From Rhizobium gallicum bv. gallicum R602sp (GTDB taxonomy: Bacteria; Pseudomonadota; Alphaproteobacteria; Rhizobiales; Rhizobiaceae), in the NCBI RefSeq assembly GCF_000816845.1, contig NZ_CP006880.1, positions 620,001 through 684,000 of the forward strand: a stretch of DNA of 64,000 nucleotides. Direction: 5' to 3'. Shown here one piece after another: positions 55,026 to 64,000 of the stretch. Within the stretch, counting starts at the first letter, position 1, and the number at the start of each line of letters is the position of its first letter. The notes below the pieces were generated by a model, which saw only the letters and a program-made list of their open reading frames with translations, searched no databases and had not been told where the DNA came from. The translations under genes and the position numbers were made by a program.

Positions 55026-56099
55026 TCACCGGCTTGCGGTGTTGTCGGATTCCGAGAGCAATCTCACCACTTCTGTGATGAGTTGCAAACGGCCACGCTC
55101 GGAACGATCGAGGTGGACATAATGCGTGGCGCCCCGAATCGTTACGCTACGGACACGGGCAGCATTGACGAGGTGACCTTCAAGCGTCGTTACGTCATCA
55201 GGACGGCTCCAGAAATCGTTCTCAGAACGGATGACCAGCACGCGTGCGGTAATTGATGCAGCGTCCCAAAGCTGCCTGCCGGAAGCAAGATAGAAGCTGT
55301 CTTCCATTGCCCCGGAAGGGGAGCGGAATGCAGCTGGCTTCCGATCGCCAGATGTCGAATCGGACGCCAGCGCCTCCTTTTGGTAGGCTTCGACCACTGC
55401 CGGATCACGCCAGCTTTCCTTGGCGTCGACAGGAATGGATTTGTCCCAGGAGGGCATGAGGGAAGCAGCCGTGTTCAACCGATAGGCCCCGAACTTCGCT
55501 ATGTTGAAGCGGCGGCGATCATTCGGGTCGGCGGTCTCGCTGTCCGATCCAAGTGTCGGATGTCCAGAGGTTGCGCCGTAAAGTGAGTTATAGACGACCA
55601 GGTGGCTGACCTTTTCCGGGAAAAGCGATGCGTACATGCCTGCCCAATGCCCGCCGGTGGCCCAGCCGAGCAACCCGACTTGCCGGCTGTCAGTCCTATC
55701 CCGGATCGCCTCGACCGCAGCATCGATGTCGCGTGCGACTTCGTTGGAATGGGTCAGCGGCCGGCCTTCCGGTGGACCATCCTGTCCGGGACGGTCCGAT
55801 CTGCCGTAACCACGGGCGTCCACGATGAACACCCGGTATCCTCTCGTTGCCAAGTCCGCAGCCAGTGATCCTCCTTCGACCGGCAAATCGAAGGAGGCGA
55901 TACCCGGCACCCGTGCTCCATGGACAAGGATGATGGGAGGCCCTTTGCGTTCTGGCCCTGTCTTCCGGACCTCCCGGATAGCCAGTTCGATATCAGGCGC
56001 AGCATTTACCCGGAAATCCTTGCGTTCGACTTCCGCGAATGTAGGCGCAGCACCGAAGGTCGTCGCGATGGCAGCACAATAGATAGCAAGTTTTTGCAT
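55026..56099 (-). CDS. Exported alpha/beta hydrolase-fold protein
   Basis: A 357-residue protein with a signal peptide (residues 1-22, cut after TFA) and an alpha/beta-hydrolase fold. ILVHGARVPG is the oxyanion region; the nucleophile elbow reads GLLGWATGGHW, where the expected serine is an alanine (residue 147). A candidate acid is in the ENDFW segment and a histidine in GATHYVHLDR. It may thus be non-hydrolytic or use another residue. The ATG at 56099 follows AAGGAGTGACC. It is divergent from the LysR gene, the probable regulator. Confidence 0.85.
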   Translation of the reverse strand: MQKLAIYCAAIATTFGAAPTFAEVERKDFRVNAAPDIELAIREVRKTGPERKGPPIILVHGARVPGIASFDLPVEGGSLAADLATRGYRVFIVDARGYGRSDRPGQDGPPEGRPLTHSNEVARDIDAAVEAIRDRTDSRQVGLLGWATGGHWAGMYASLFPEKVSHLVVYNSLYGATSGHPTLGSDSETADPNDRRRFNIAKFGAYRLNTAASLMPSWDKSIPVDAKESWRDPAVVEAYQKEALASDSTSGDRKPAAFRSPSGAMEDSFYLASGRQLWDAASITARVLVIRSENDFWSRPDDVTTLEGHLVNAARVRSVTIRGATHYVHLDRSERGRLQLITEVVRLLSESDNTASR

Positions 56100-56218
56100 G
56101 GTCACTCCTTCGAAAGGGTTGCTCGCTCACAGGATGGGCTCGACTGGATAGATCGTAGATCGTTGTTGCCGGCGAATTTTTCCAATATCAAAACAGTGTT
56201 TATTGAGATGCTTCTGAT

Positions 56219-57133
56219 ATGATGATGAGCTTGCTCCATATGCGGCATTTCATTGCCGTTGCCGAAGAATTGCATTTCGGACGCGCCGCTGCCCGGCTCG
56301 GCATGGCGCAACCGCCGCTTAGCCAATCGATCAAGAGGCTCGAGGAGCGTTTGGGATTTCCGCTATTCGAGCGGACGCAACGCATGGTCCGCCTCACTGC
56401 AGCGGGTCGCGTGTTTCTTCAGGAGGCTCGTCGAACAATTGCGCAATCGGAAGACGCGGTTCGCTTGGCCCGCCGCGCGGCTTCAGACGACCTTGCCCAG
56501 ATTTCCATCGCCTTTGTCTCTGCAGCTCTCTATCGGCTGCTTCCTCGGGCCATTCGCGCCTTCCACGAGGTTTGGCCCGAAACGACAATTCGCCTCGATG
56601 AGCGTTCCACGGAGGCGCAACTGGCCGATCTTGCCGGCGGTGATATCGACCTTGGCTTCTTCCATCCGCCGATCAAGACTGTCGATGGCCTGGCCGTGGA
56701 ACTGATACACCGGGACAAGCTGGTTGTCGCAGCGCCATCACATCACCCGCTCGCTCTTTCGAACCGTTGCCGGCTTGCTGATCTGGCTGGACACGATTTC
56801 ATTATGTTTCCTCACCCACAAGGCCCGACCCTACATGTGAAGATTACAAATGCCTGCAGGACGGCGGGTTTCGTACCGAATGTCGTCCAGGAAGCAAGAC
56901 AGATGCATACGATTTTGAGCTTGGTCGCCGCGGGGCTCGGCGTATCGTTGGTGCCCCTGGGCGCGACGACGATGAAGATCGCTGGTGTAGCATTCATCCC
57001 ACTGATTGACGCACCTGCAGACCTTGCCTGGGAACTGGCCATGGGATGGCAGCCACGAGGTGCGCGAAAAGCACTGCGAAGCTTCCTGGAAACGGTACGA
57101 TCAACAAGTCACGAGCTGAAGTTCGAACCGTAG
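56219..57133 (+). CDS. LysR-family transcriptional regulator
   Basis: A 304-residue regulator. The helix-turn-helix is in LHMRHFIAVAEELHFGRAAA with LGMAQPPLSQSIKRLEERLG; the C-terminal effector-binding domain includes GDIDLGFFHPPIKTVDGLAV and AAGLGVSLVPLG. Three ATG codons (56219, 56222, 56225) could start it. It probably controls the divergent hydrolase gene across a 119-base gap. The 57134-57774 stretch after it has no supported gene. Confidence 0.92.
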   Translation: MMMSLLHMRHFIAVAEELHFGRAAARLGMAQPPLSQSIKRLEERLGFPLFERTQRMVRLTAAGRVFLQEARRTIAQSEDAVRLARRAASDDLAQISIAFVSAALYRLLPRAIRAFHEVWPETTIRLDERSTEAQLADLAGGDIDLGFFHPPIKTVDGLAVELIHRDKLVVAAPSHHPLALSNRCRLADLAGHDFIMFPHPQGPTLHVKITNACRTAGFVPNVVQEARQMHTILSLVAAGLGVSLVPLGATTMKIAGVAFIPLIDAPADLAWELAMGWQPRGARKALRSFLETVRSTSHELKFEP

Positions 57134-57774
57134 CCTGCCTCCCTAACCAACGCGAAAGCCTATAACGTCTCGAGGAATAGCTGCCGTCCCGCTTCACACG
57201 GGTCGGAAGAGGAGGCGCTCTGGTGTGAGCAAGTACGGAAGGCTACCCCTTCGGAGGAGCACATCAACCCTTGGCCAAGGCAGGATATCTCATGCGTTCG
57301 ACTGCAGGCGTTAGTGCCGCCGGCGTCAATGTTTAATGCGCGCGGTGGGATCAACTGCTATGTCGAAACACAATTTTGAAAAACGAGGGGAGCTCGGCTT
57401 TCGACGAACTGCACCGGCAACTTGTCGGCGCTCACGGTTCGAGTGAGCTCCGATGCGTTTCGTCAGCGTCTCGCTTCGGCTTTTTGGGCCTTGCGCGCTT
57501 CCGATCCCTAGAGATGCAAGCGTTGACCGCCCGGCGGAAGATCCGCTCGGGATTTGACCCAGGGGTGGCCGATAACGGGGCGCTTATTATGCTTTCCCGT
57601 TCAATTCGCCGCTGCTCTGCCTACCCGATTCCCGGCATTTTGGGTGGCGTCCACGGTATTGGCAGCATCACGCCCGACGCCGCGGATAGTGTTCCCGCAG
57701 GAGGAAAGGGCGAGAAGAACGCAGCAGGCGGCGGCAACTTTTGTCGTCAGTGACATTGCATAGATCCTTGGAGA

Positions 57775-58065
57775 TTAGGGCCGTTTGCGAATTCGCGACG
57801 CCTTCTGTTGCTCGACATCCTTGGTACTCTCGGAGAGAAACTTGTCGGCGTGCTTGCGCGCAGCTTCGCGAAGCGCGTCAATCCTCGCAAGGTCGTCTGC
57901 CTTGAGACCGGCTGCGCCTTGACCGATTTTCGGTAAAGCCCGGCCCCAGTGCTCGACGCTTTTGCCCTCCTGACGGCGTTCCTTATGCCCGGCGCGCAGG
58001 CATAAAGGCCGTCCTCCGTTTTCATTCACACCCTCCCATCGGGCACCTTTTGTTTCGCTGATCAT
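57775..58065 (-). CDS. Small charged protein related to the DUF2934 gene's tail
   Basis: A 96-residue hydrophilic protein. Its C-terminal ARIDALREAARKHADKFL matches SLDALREAAREHTDAFL of the protein at 17638-17964, while its first half differs. GGAAGGAGATCACC precedes the ATG at 58065. It has an EcfG-type promoter (58090-58114) like the 18-kb operon. Function is unknown; a role in the general stress response is inferred from the promoter. Confidence 0.75.
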   Translation of the reverse strand: MISETKGARWEGVNENGGRPLCLRAGHKERRQEGKSVEHWGRALPKIGQGAAGLKADDLARIDALREAARKHADKFLSESTKDVEQQKASRIRKRP

Positions 58066-58089
58066 GGTGATCTCCTTCCATGAGAGGAG

Positions 58090-58114
58090 AACTGCGGGGG
58101 AGGGCGTGTGTTCC
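58090..58114 (-). promoter_or_regulatory. EcfG/RpoE2-type promoter
   Basis: On the minus strand GGAAC (58114-58110) and GTT (58092-58090) are 17 bases apart, ending 25 bases before the start codon. The sequence between them, rich in C, resembles that of the promoter at 18236-18261. Confidence 0.7.
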
Positions 58115-58428
58115 GTCGCGGCGAGAATAAGCGCGGCGCGCCTAGAGATAGTTCCTCGACGCAGGTCATAGTAATCCCTCCTCTTCGGCGAGGCCTGCCA
58201 AAAGGAGAGGGATCGCGTCTTCAGACCCAGCTGCTTGGCCCAGGCGATCCGCGTGCCGTAGCGGACGATTTTCGGAATGTTTGACGGCCTGGGATCATTC
58301 CTGCGTCGAGTGCGGCAAAGCCTTTGAACTCTTCGATGATCTCTTCGCTTTCGCCGATGATGCCATTCTGCTCTCGCGGGATGCTCCGATTGGATTCCGG
58401 CCGGCAACCAGCTCATACCTGGGCGGCT

Positions 58429-58453
58429 GGAACTTAAAGGGCAGCATGGTGTT
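58429..58453 (+). promoter_or_regulatory. EcfG/RpoE2-type promoter
   Basis: GGAAC (58429-58433) and GTT (58451-58453) are 17 bases apart, 47 bases before the start codon of the next gene. It is the fourth such site in the window and drives the plus-strand stress genes. Confidence 0.7.
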
Positions 58454-58499
58454 TCTCCGATCACGGATCCGACATGAGTCCGCAAAAAAGGAAACACCG

Positions 58500-58814
58500 A
58501 TGAAAAACTTCATTCTCGTGGTGGCCCTCGGGGCATCCGCGCTCTCGGCATTTGCCCAGACAACCCCCGCTCCCTCGTCAAACGGAAACACGCCTGCGGT
58601 AGCGACCCCGGGCACGAATAACCCGGCGGCGCCTGTCGAAGGGGCCAACAGCTTTACCGAAGCCCAGGCCAAGGAGCGCATCGAAAACGCAGGTTACACC
58701 GATGTCAAAGACCTGAAGCTCGATGACAAGGGGATCTGGATGGCGTCCGCTACCAAAGACGGCAAATCGTTATCGGTCGCACTCGACTACCAAGGAAACG
58801 TAGTCGCCAAGTAA
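58500..58814 (+). CDS. Exported PepSY-like protein
   Basis: A 104-residue protein with a signal peptide (MKNFILVVALGASALSAFA), a proline/asparagine-rich linker (TPAVATPGTNNPAAPVEG) and a C-terminal domain (EAQAKERIENAGYTDVKDLK, then VALDYQGNVVAK) that resembles PepSY-type domains. The ATG at 58500 follows AAAGGAAACACC. A frame continuing upstream is not used. It probably works in the periplasm under stress. The next gene begins 25 bases later. Confidence 0.75.
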   Translation: MKNFILVVALGASALSAFAQTTPAPSSNGNTPAVATPGTNNPAAPVEGANSFTEAQAKERIENAGYTDVKDLKLDDKGIWMASATKDGKSLSVALDYQGNVVAK

Positions 58815-58839
58815 CCAGCACCAATCAAGGAGAAGAACA

Positions 58840-59439
58840 ATGAGAACCGTAACTGGACTATTCGACGACTATTCCGACGCGCGCTCGGCCGTGAATGAAT
58901 TAGAGTCGGCCGGAATTCCCTCGGATGATATCAGCATCGTCTCGAACAATGGGCGCGATCAGGATAACGCCTCTGGCGCAGCAGAAGGTGCGGGAACCGG
59001 CGCCGGTATCGGCGCGGCGGTGGGTGGCGCCGGCGGACTACTTGCCGGGCTGGGCCTTTTGGCCATTCCAGGGGTCGGGCCTGTCGTCGCAGCCGGCTGG
59101 TTGGTCGCGACCGCGGCTGGCGCCGCTGCTGGCGCAGTTGCTGGCGGAGTTACAGGCGGCCTGATTGGAGCGCTCACCAGTTCGGGCGTATCCGAAGAGG
59201 ATGCTCACCTCTATGCAGAGGGCGTGCGTCGGGGCGGGACGCTCGTGAGCGCAAGGGTGGACGAGGGTCGGGTCGCTGAAGCCGAAGCCATCCTTCGGCG
59301 CTCCAACTGGGTGGATCCGACCGAACGCCGCCGCGCCTATATGGAAGAGGGCTGGACACGGTTCGACGACAGTCTCGATCCCTACAGCCCCGAGCAGATC
59401 GAACAGGAGCGGAACCGCTACCGCCGTACCGCACTCTAA
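58840..59439 (+). CDS. General-stress-protein 17M-like glycine-zipper protein
   Basis: A 199-residue protein. The N terminus (TVTGLFDDYSDARSAVNELE) is the YflT/GSP17M-like domain. The middle (about residues 50-110) is a long glycine/alanine-rich hydrophobic stretch (GAGIGAAVGGAGGLLAGLGL) that could insert in a membrane as a glycine zipper. The C-terminal GVRRGGTLVSARVDEGRVAE repeats a ferredoxin-like half. It starts after AAGGAGAAG and is probably co-transcribed with the PepSY-like gene from the stress promoter. Confidence 0.8.
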   Translation: MRTVTGLFDDYSDARSAVNELESAGIPSDDISIVSNNGRDQDNASGAAEGAGTGAGIGAAVGGAGGLLAGLGLLAIPGVGPVVAAGWLVATAAGAAAGAVAGGVTGGLIGALTSSGVSEEDAHLYAEGVRRGGTLVSARVDEGRVAEAEAILRRSNWVDPTERRRAYMEEGWTRFDDSLDPYSPEQIEQERNRYRRTAL

Positions 59440-59487
59440 GGAACGCGAGGGATTAAGAGCATCAATGACTTGGTGGCCGCTCTGCTC

Positions 59488-59516
59488 AAGGCGTCCCGCG
59501 AAGCGGGACGCCTTTT
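59488..59516 (+). terminator. Terminator of the stress operon
   Basis: A perfect 12-base stem (AAGGCGTCCCGC / GCGGGACGCCTT) with loop GAA, followed by TT, 48 bases after the stop. Confidence 0.8.
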
Positions 59517-59733
59517 CGAGGGTCTCGGCTAAGACGACTGGCGATCGCGCCTTGGCCCCACATCGAGCCTTCATTTACCGTCCGGTCGTTGTCGCCGAGC
59601 CCTGGGGTCGTGGTTCGATTGCACCCGGTCAAAAGCGGACTTCTGCAACCTAGGGGCGGGCAGCCTGGAGGTAGCAACTTGAGTCAGCACGCGATTGAGC
59701 GAGACGAGATTTTGGCTGAGGGACGGAGTTGCA

Positions 59734-59940
59734 ATGCCTTCGCATTTGATCCGCGACACCAATTATGATGCGGCGACCCGCACACTCTCGGTCTGGCTGG
59801 TCACCAGCGAGAACCGCTACGACTACGAGGATGTTCCTCCCGAGACATATGCGGCATTTCGGCGTGCCTTCTCGAAGGGACGGTTCTTCAACGCCCATAT
59901 CAGGAATCGTTTCACATATCGAATTTCCAAGGAGGAGTGA
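59734..59940 (+). CDS. KTSC-domain protein
   Basis: A 68-residue protein that is a single KTSC domain: SHLIRDTNYDAATRTLSVWL, then YDYEDVPPETYAAF and FFNAHIRNRFTYRI. The domain is often found fused or adjacent to tRNA-synthetase-like proteins and its role is unknown. The ATG at 59734 follows GGACGGAG. Confidence 0.85.
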   Translation: MPSHLIRDTNYDAATRTLSVWLVTSENRYDYEDVPPETYAAFRRAFSKGRFFNAHIRNRFTYRISKEE

Positions 59941-60114
59941 CGTGTTGGCCCTGGTGGGTGGGGATGCTTGGTGTGGCGAGAAGGGTCCGAGGCACTGGGG
60001 ACGTACGCCATATATGGCAGACGGTTGTTCTGAACCACTGCCGAGCGAGTCTCTTGTCCTGTCTGGAACTTCGAAAAACCTAGCGCCGGATACGGACTGG
60101 CGGTGGACATACCC

Positions 60115-60600
60115 TCATCGGTACATGGCGCATAGGAGTGAGAGCTGCGACTGGGCCCAATCGCGGGCGATCTGTTGGATTTCCGTCAGTCCGGACAAGA
60201 GTGCGCCAATTTCGCCGCTGATTTCAAGGTTCGTATCTCTTATCCGGCATTGAACAGTATCAAGCGTTATCGTGGCCACAACCTCACTGTCGAGTGGCGG
60301 CGTCTGAAAAAGCGTCTCTGCATCCGCCTCGCACGTCAGCAATGCCCTTGCTGTGACTGAGGAGACACTGCTCGAAACGGAGCAGAAATCGACCGACTCC
60401 ACTTGAAACCGGGCGGTTTGATTTGGACCGACGGGAATCTGTTCGCACAGCTGCAAAGCGGCAATTGACCTGGCGATCCTTGGCCACTCTGGGGTGTCGA
60501 GGGCTGATCGGCAGTCTGCTGAAACTGGAGCATAAGACCAAAACGAGATTGCTGCCGCAATGCAGCAAGCTTTGGATTCTCTGGGAAATCGTCCCCTCAT
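60115..60600 (-). CDS. Secreted cysteine-containing hypothetical protein
   Basis: A 161-residue protein with a signal peptide (SKACCIAAAISFWSYAPVSA) and several cysteines (SADCRSALD, LQLCEQIP, LLTCEAD, TVQCRIRD, LLCAMYR) spaced as in disulphide-stabilised periplasmic proteins. No family is recognised. AGAGG precedes the ATG at 60600 by eight bases. The frames at 60601-61025 are contradictory on both strands and no gene is called there. Confidence 0.55.
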   Translation of the reverse strand: MRGRFPRESKACCIAAAISFWSYAPVSADCRSALDTPEWPRIARSIAALQLCEQIPVGPNQTARFQVESVDFCSVSSSVSSVTARALLTCEADAETLFQTPPLDSEVVATITLDTVQCRIRDTNLEISGEIGALLSGLTEIQQIARDWAQSQLSLLCAMYR

Positions 60601-61025
60601 TGACCATCCTCTTTTGGCCGAGATGTCGATTTTACGCTACTTGGGGACCGTCAACAAAGGGTTCCATCCGATGACCGGACAACAAAAATTGAGACGAGCT
60701 GTCGAGCGAGGATTGGGCAGACATCTGGATCAGGTTCTGTGGTCAACATCGTGCACGACGTGGTTCCCTTTGCCCTGCCGCCAAAGGCTGCCGATAGCCA
60801 TGAACGGTGCGCCGACCAAGGTGCACCGATGCTTGGCACTGGGATATTTCGTGCCGTAACCCGAAGAATGCCGAGGCAGGACGAGGCACCTCTTGCTGTC
60901 ACCGAAGTAGCGGCCTCCGAACCGGAAATTGAAGGCTGGTCCGCCTCTCTCGCCTGCCGGCGGCCGGAAGCTGTCCTTCATAATTGGGTCATTTTGCAGT
61001 GGCGCTATCGAGTGCGGCAAGCCGC

Positions 61026-61259
61026 TCAGGTCTTGTCTCTTATTACCGTCCGCAATGTCTCGTTGATGCGATCCTGCCAGCCGGGGCCGTCTTCCTGGAA
61101 ATAGGCGAGCACATCGCTGTCAATCTTGAGCGAGACAAGCTCTTTCGTTTTTGGGGCCGCTGGCCGGTCGACCGCAGGCGCTGCAGCCTTTTTCGCTGGT
61201 TTGAACAGCGCTTCGGCCGCGTCCATCGGATTGAGAGGTCTGCGAGGCGGGTTTGCCAT
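61026..61259 (-). CDS. BrnA-like antitoxin, no toxin partner seen
   Basis: A 77-residue protein. The C-terminal VSLKIDSDVLAYFQEDGPGW followed by QDRINETLRTVI matches the ribbon-helix-helix core of BrnA (DUF4415) antitoxins, which bind DNA and neutralise BrnT. The N-terminal half is basic and alanine-rich. No BrnT gene lies upstream on the same strand, where it would be expected. The 61260-61752 stretch beyond shows no supported gene. Confidence 0.65.
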   Translation of the reverse strand: MANPPRRPLNPMDAAEALFKPAKKAAAPAVDRPAAPKTKELVSLKIDSDVLAYFQEDGPGWQDRINETLRTVIRDKT

Positions 61260-61752
61260 GAGCGAATCTTCCTATTCTGACAGCAGCCGTTACCGTCAGA
61301 TCTGTTAAAGGCATATCACCTTTTCGCCGGTTATGTGAACCGCTCCCACCCACCGAAGATGTGTGCAAACGATGTCTCGTTACTTGCAATGCCCGTGTCG
61401 CCATCACACCTATCACTCACTACCCGTTTTCGATAACTTCCTGCAGCGGCAATTGCCGCTGCGTTCGAAGTCGTCCGGTCGGAGAAGGCGCTCCCCGAAA
61501 GGATCGAGCGCCTTTCCGTTTTCAGACGGGTGATTGACTGCCTGAGTGATTGATTTCTGTTCATGCCGGAAGTCGAAACGAATTTGATGCGTGCAGATGC
61601 AGACGCATCCCTTGAAATTGGCAAGCACGGGCCGTCGTCGCGCCGAAACGGCATTCTGACACCATTCGCCGCCACTCCGCGTGGGCTTCGAGGCGATGAC
61701 TGGCGGACGAAGGACGAGGCAACCTGAAAATATTTTTCCAGATCAGTGTCTC

Positions 61753-63621
61753 TTAGTCGAGGAGTTCAAGCACCTTCAGGAAGTGCGGATGACAACGGAT
61801 CGGGTCGAGATCCGAGTCGTATTTCACCCACCTTTTTGTTTCGTGGGTGGCGCGGGGGAGAAGTTCCACTAGTAGGCCGATCGCTCGTTCATGTTCACCC
61901 TCGAGCGAGTAAAAGCAAGCCATGTTGTATTTCGCCAGGCGGTCGTCGGGATCGATGGTCAAAGCGCGCCCTGCCCATTCCTTAGCGCGATCGAGCTCAC
62001 CAAGGGCCGCGAGACCCAAAGCCCCCAGGTAGGCGGCTCTCGCGTTTTCCGGACGCAGAACGAGCTCGCGCTCGGCGCGTGCAACACCTTCACGCGCCGC
62101 AATCTTCATTTCCTGCTCGCGCCCGAGCGATCGGAGAACGTTAATGAGCACAAGCAAGGCCTGGTAATCGTCAGGCTTGATCTCTGCGGCGCGCTGGAAA
62201 AGCCTGGCCGCTTCGTCCAGTTTGCCCTGGGTGAAGCAGGCGCGGGCATAGAAGTAATAGGCTTCAAACAGATTGGGATCGAGGGCAATTGCCTGATCGA
62301 ACTCTGCCATCGCTTCCGGATGTCGCTCGCGAAGCGAAAGAGCGAGGCCGAGTGAAGCATGCGCTTCTGCAAGACCGCTCTCAAGATCCAGCGCCTTGGC
62401 GCTGGCCGCCAGAATGCCGTCGATTGAGACATCAGCGTTATAGTGAAGGAAGAGGAAGGAATCGCAGTCCGCAATTCCGGCGTAGGCCCGGGCATAGAGT
62501 GGGTCGAGTTCGACGGCCATGGCGAACATGCGCTTGGCCAGGACGTAATGAGACTTGGAGTGCCAGTGCAGGAAATGCCGTCCTCTAAGGTAATGCGAAT
62601 AAGCCTCGAAGCTCCCGGTCGGGGCCTGACCGATGACTTTCTTCTCCTCGGGCAACAGCTTGACCTTCAAGTGGTCCACGATGGTACGGGTGATCTCGTC
62701 TTGAAGGGCGAAGATGTCGGTGAGATCACGGTCGTAGCGATCGGCCCAGAGATGACCTCCGCCCTTGCCCTCGACGAGCTGCGCGGTGACGCGCACACGC
62801 GAGCCGGCCTTGCGGACACTTCCTTCCAGAATAAAGTTTACCCTGAGATCCTGGCTCACCTGCTGTACCTTCGCCGGCTTGCCCTTGTAGGTATACACCG
62901 TATTGCGCGCGACGACGAACAGACCGGAGATTTTCGACAGGTCGGTAATTATGTCCTCGGTGATCCCATCACTAAAATATTCTTGCTCGGAGTCGCCGCT
63001 GATGTTGTTGAATGGCAGGACCGCGATGGACGGTTTTTCAATCTCCCAAGGCTCTCCTTGGCTTGCATCCGAGCCCCTCGGAGCCGGTGGGAAGTCCAGG
63101 GAGATGCCATAAGCGCGCACTGGCCTGTCAATGTTCTTAAGCGTCTGCTCGCCCATGTCCTCGAACCGAAGATCGAGCCGGTTGCCGACATTATCTCGGA
63201 CGGCTGCAGAGACCGCGATTCCGCCTGGCGTCGCTATGCTTTCAAGCCTCACCGCCACGTTGACACCGTCCCCGAAGATGTCGTCGCCCTCAACGATCAC
63301 GTCCCCAAGGTTGATGCCCATGCGGAGCTCTATTCGGCTGCGCTGCGGCACACCCGCATTGCGCTCTAGCATGCCCCGCTGGACTGTGGCCGCGCAGGTG
63401 ACCGCATTCACGACGCTCGGAAATTCCGCCAGAAATCCGTCGCCGGTGAGCTTCACGATGCGACCCTCACATTCGGCGATCTTGGCGTCGATCAGCTCCT
63501 TGCGATGCGATTTCCATGCCGCGTGAGTGCCTTCCTCGTCCCGGCCCATGAGTCGGCTATAAGTTACAACGTCTGCGGCGAGGATTGCCGTCAAACGTCT
63601 GTGCACCGTCGGATCGTCCAT
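61753..63621 (-). CDS. Class III adenylate/guanylate cyclase with TPR repeats
   Basis: A 622-residue soluble cyclase. The N-terminal catalytic domain (about residues 8-180) has AILAADVVTYSRLM and VKLTGDGFLAEF, holding two metal-binding aspartates. A TolB-like central region (AVLPFNNISGDSEQEYFSDG) follows, and the C-terminal half is tetratricopeptide-like (SLGLALSLRERHPEAMAEFD, YFYARACFTQGKLDEAARLF). This layout is very common in Rhizobiaceae. The start at 63621 suits the family N terminus; the frame is open upstream. The last 379 bases of the window show no other gene. Confidence 0.9.
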   Translation of the reverse strand: MDDPTVHRRLTAILAADVVTYSRLMGRDEEGTHAAWKSHRKELIDAKIAECEGRIVKLTGDGFLAEFPSVVNAVTCAATVQRGMLERNAGVPQRSRIELRMGINLGDVIVEGDDIFGDGVNVAVRLESIATPGGIAVSAAVRDNVGNRLDLRFEDMGEQTLKNIDRPVRAYGISLDFPPAPRGSDASQGEPWEIEKPSIAVLPFNNISGDSEQEYFSDGITEDIITDLSKISGLFVVARNTVYTYKGKPAKVQQVSQDLRVNFILEGSVRKAGSRVRVTAQLVEGKGGGHLWADRYDRDLTDIFALQDEITRTIVDHLKVKLLPEEKKVIGQAPTGSFEAYSHYLRGRHFLHWHSKSHYVLAKRMFAMAVELDPLYARAYAGIADCDSFLFLHYNADVSIDGILAASAKALDLESGLAEAHASLGLALSLRERHPEAMAEFDQAIALDPNLFEAYYFYARACFTQGKLDEAARLFQRAAEIKPDDYQALLVLINVLRSLGREQEMKIAAREGVARAERELVLRPENARAAYLGALGLAALGELDRAKEWAGRALTIDPDDRLAKYNMACFYSLEGEHERAIGLLVELLPRATHETKRWVKYDSDLDPIRCHPHFLKVLELLD

Positions 63622-64000
63622 GTGACCATCTCGTCTCCGTGTATTGCCACGCTCGGGGTGCCATAATTCCAGGCCGATCCGATCATACTCCAGCGGTCGA
63701 TGAATGTCTCTTTTTGCTGCCGCCAAGAGCGCGGACTTGCGCTTTCGGGTCGTCCCCGGCCTCTGATATTCAGAGGGTGTGGATCAAGTTCCATAATTTT
63801 TACGCCGTCTTACGAGATAGCCTTGCTCTTCCAAAGAGTTGAAACCGTAGCGCGTCGAGATCTGGCGCACGTGCTGAGGAAAAAGACGGCAATCGAGATC
63901 ACTGCGCCGGTTTTCGGGTGCCGCGTGAGCTAATCCAGTCTGTTGAGGCCTAACCGGATGTCCTTTACCTGATCTGGACGGTGGTTTTAGGGTTTCCCTC
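63622..64000. other. Right edge of the window
   Basis: Nothing is supported in these 379 bases beyond the likely promoter of the cyclase gene. Short frames on both strands lack ribosome-binding sites. Confidence 0.4.

Noticed and set aside
57376..57753. 125-residue plus-strand frame after the LysR gene
   Set aside because: Low-complexity glycine-rich tail, no start context and no family.
60739..61104. 121-residue plus-strand frame overlapping the BrnA-like gene
   Set aside because: Overlaps a better supported gene and an antisense frame of similar quality; no evidence favours it.

Overview
The window looks like accessory DNA, probably part of a megaplasmid or chromid, from an alphaproteobacterium of the family Rhizobiaceae (Sinorhizobium/Ensifer or Rhizobium). 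The grounds are high GC, many ABC uptake operons, duplicated ku and ligD genes, DUF982/DUF1127/DUF2934 small proteins, promoters of the alphaproteobacterial general-stress (EcfG/RpoE2) type, and an RNA that matches the rhizobial alpha-r14 (NfeR1) pattern. No rRNA, tRNA, CRISPR array, phage module or conjugation gene was seen.

Layout. 1-4176: end of a sugar/polyol module with an FGGY kinase (cut by the window edge), a GlpD-like FAD dehydrogenase and, convergent to them, a class II fructose-bisphosphate aldolase. 4550-10184: a PheC-like periplasmic protein, an Lrp/AsnC regulator, a divergent polar amino-acid ABC transporter, and a homocysteine S-methyltransferase. 10185-12136: decayed DNA with a multiply frameshifted pseudogene and three evenly spaced DnaA-box-like 9-mers. 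12137-17206: FMN-dependent L-lactate-type dehydrogenase, L,D-transpeptidase and an animal-type haem peroxidase. 17520-18704: small stress genes. About 18921-19046: a small RNA with anti-Shine-Dalgarno loops. 19093-30649: a complete catabolic operon (ABC importer for a sugar or polyol, SorC regulator, aldo/keto reductase, second GlpD-like dehydrogenase, DeoC/LacD-like aldolase, second FGGY kinase, GMC oxidoreductase) behind a palindromic operator and an attenuator-like leader. 30734-32122: an IS110-family (IS1111-like) element. 32636-34117: a decayed ribosomal protein S21 gene, a small hypothetical protein, an AlkB-like dioxygenase and a DUF982 protein. 34261-39939: a non-homologous end-joining island (ligD, a second LigD-type ligase, two ku genes). 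40601-45734: two GFA-family proteins, an imine-reductase-like dehydrogenase with a divergent HxlR regulator, and a beta-carbonic anhydrase with a SulP transporter. 46052-49260: an eroded redox cluster on the minus strand whose carboxymuconolactone-decarboxylase/cupin gene is split by a second IS110-family element. 49323-57133: VOC protein, HU, PaoABC-type aldehyde oxidoreductase, alpha/beta hydrolase and LysR regulator. 57775-63621: small stress proteins, a KTSC protein, a secreted protein, an orphan BrnA-like antitoxin and a class III adenylate cyclase with TPR repeats.

How it fits together. The two kinase/GlpD-like pairs are paralogous and suggest that this replicon degrades polyols or ketoses by oxidation, phosphorylation and aldol cleavage; the substrates cannot be read from sequence. 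A second theme is general stress: sequences of the form GGAAC-N17-GTT lie upstream of the first ku gene and three small-protein transcription units, so DNA repair and envelope or small stress proteins are probably switched on together. Gene decay (five pseudogenes or fragments, two IS elements) is concentrated at 10.3-11.1, 32.6-32.8 and 46-49.3 kb.
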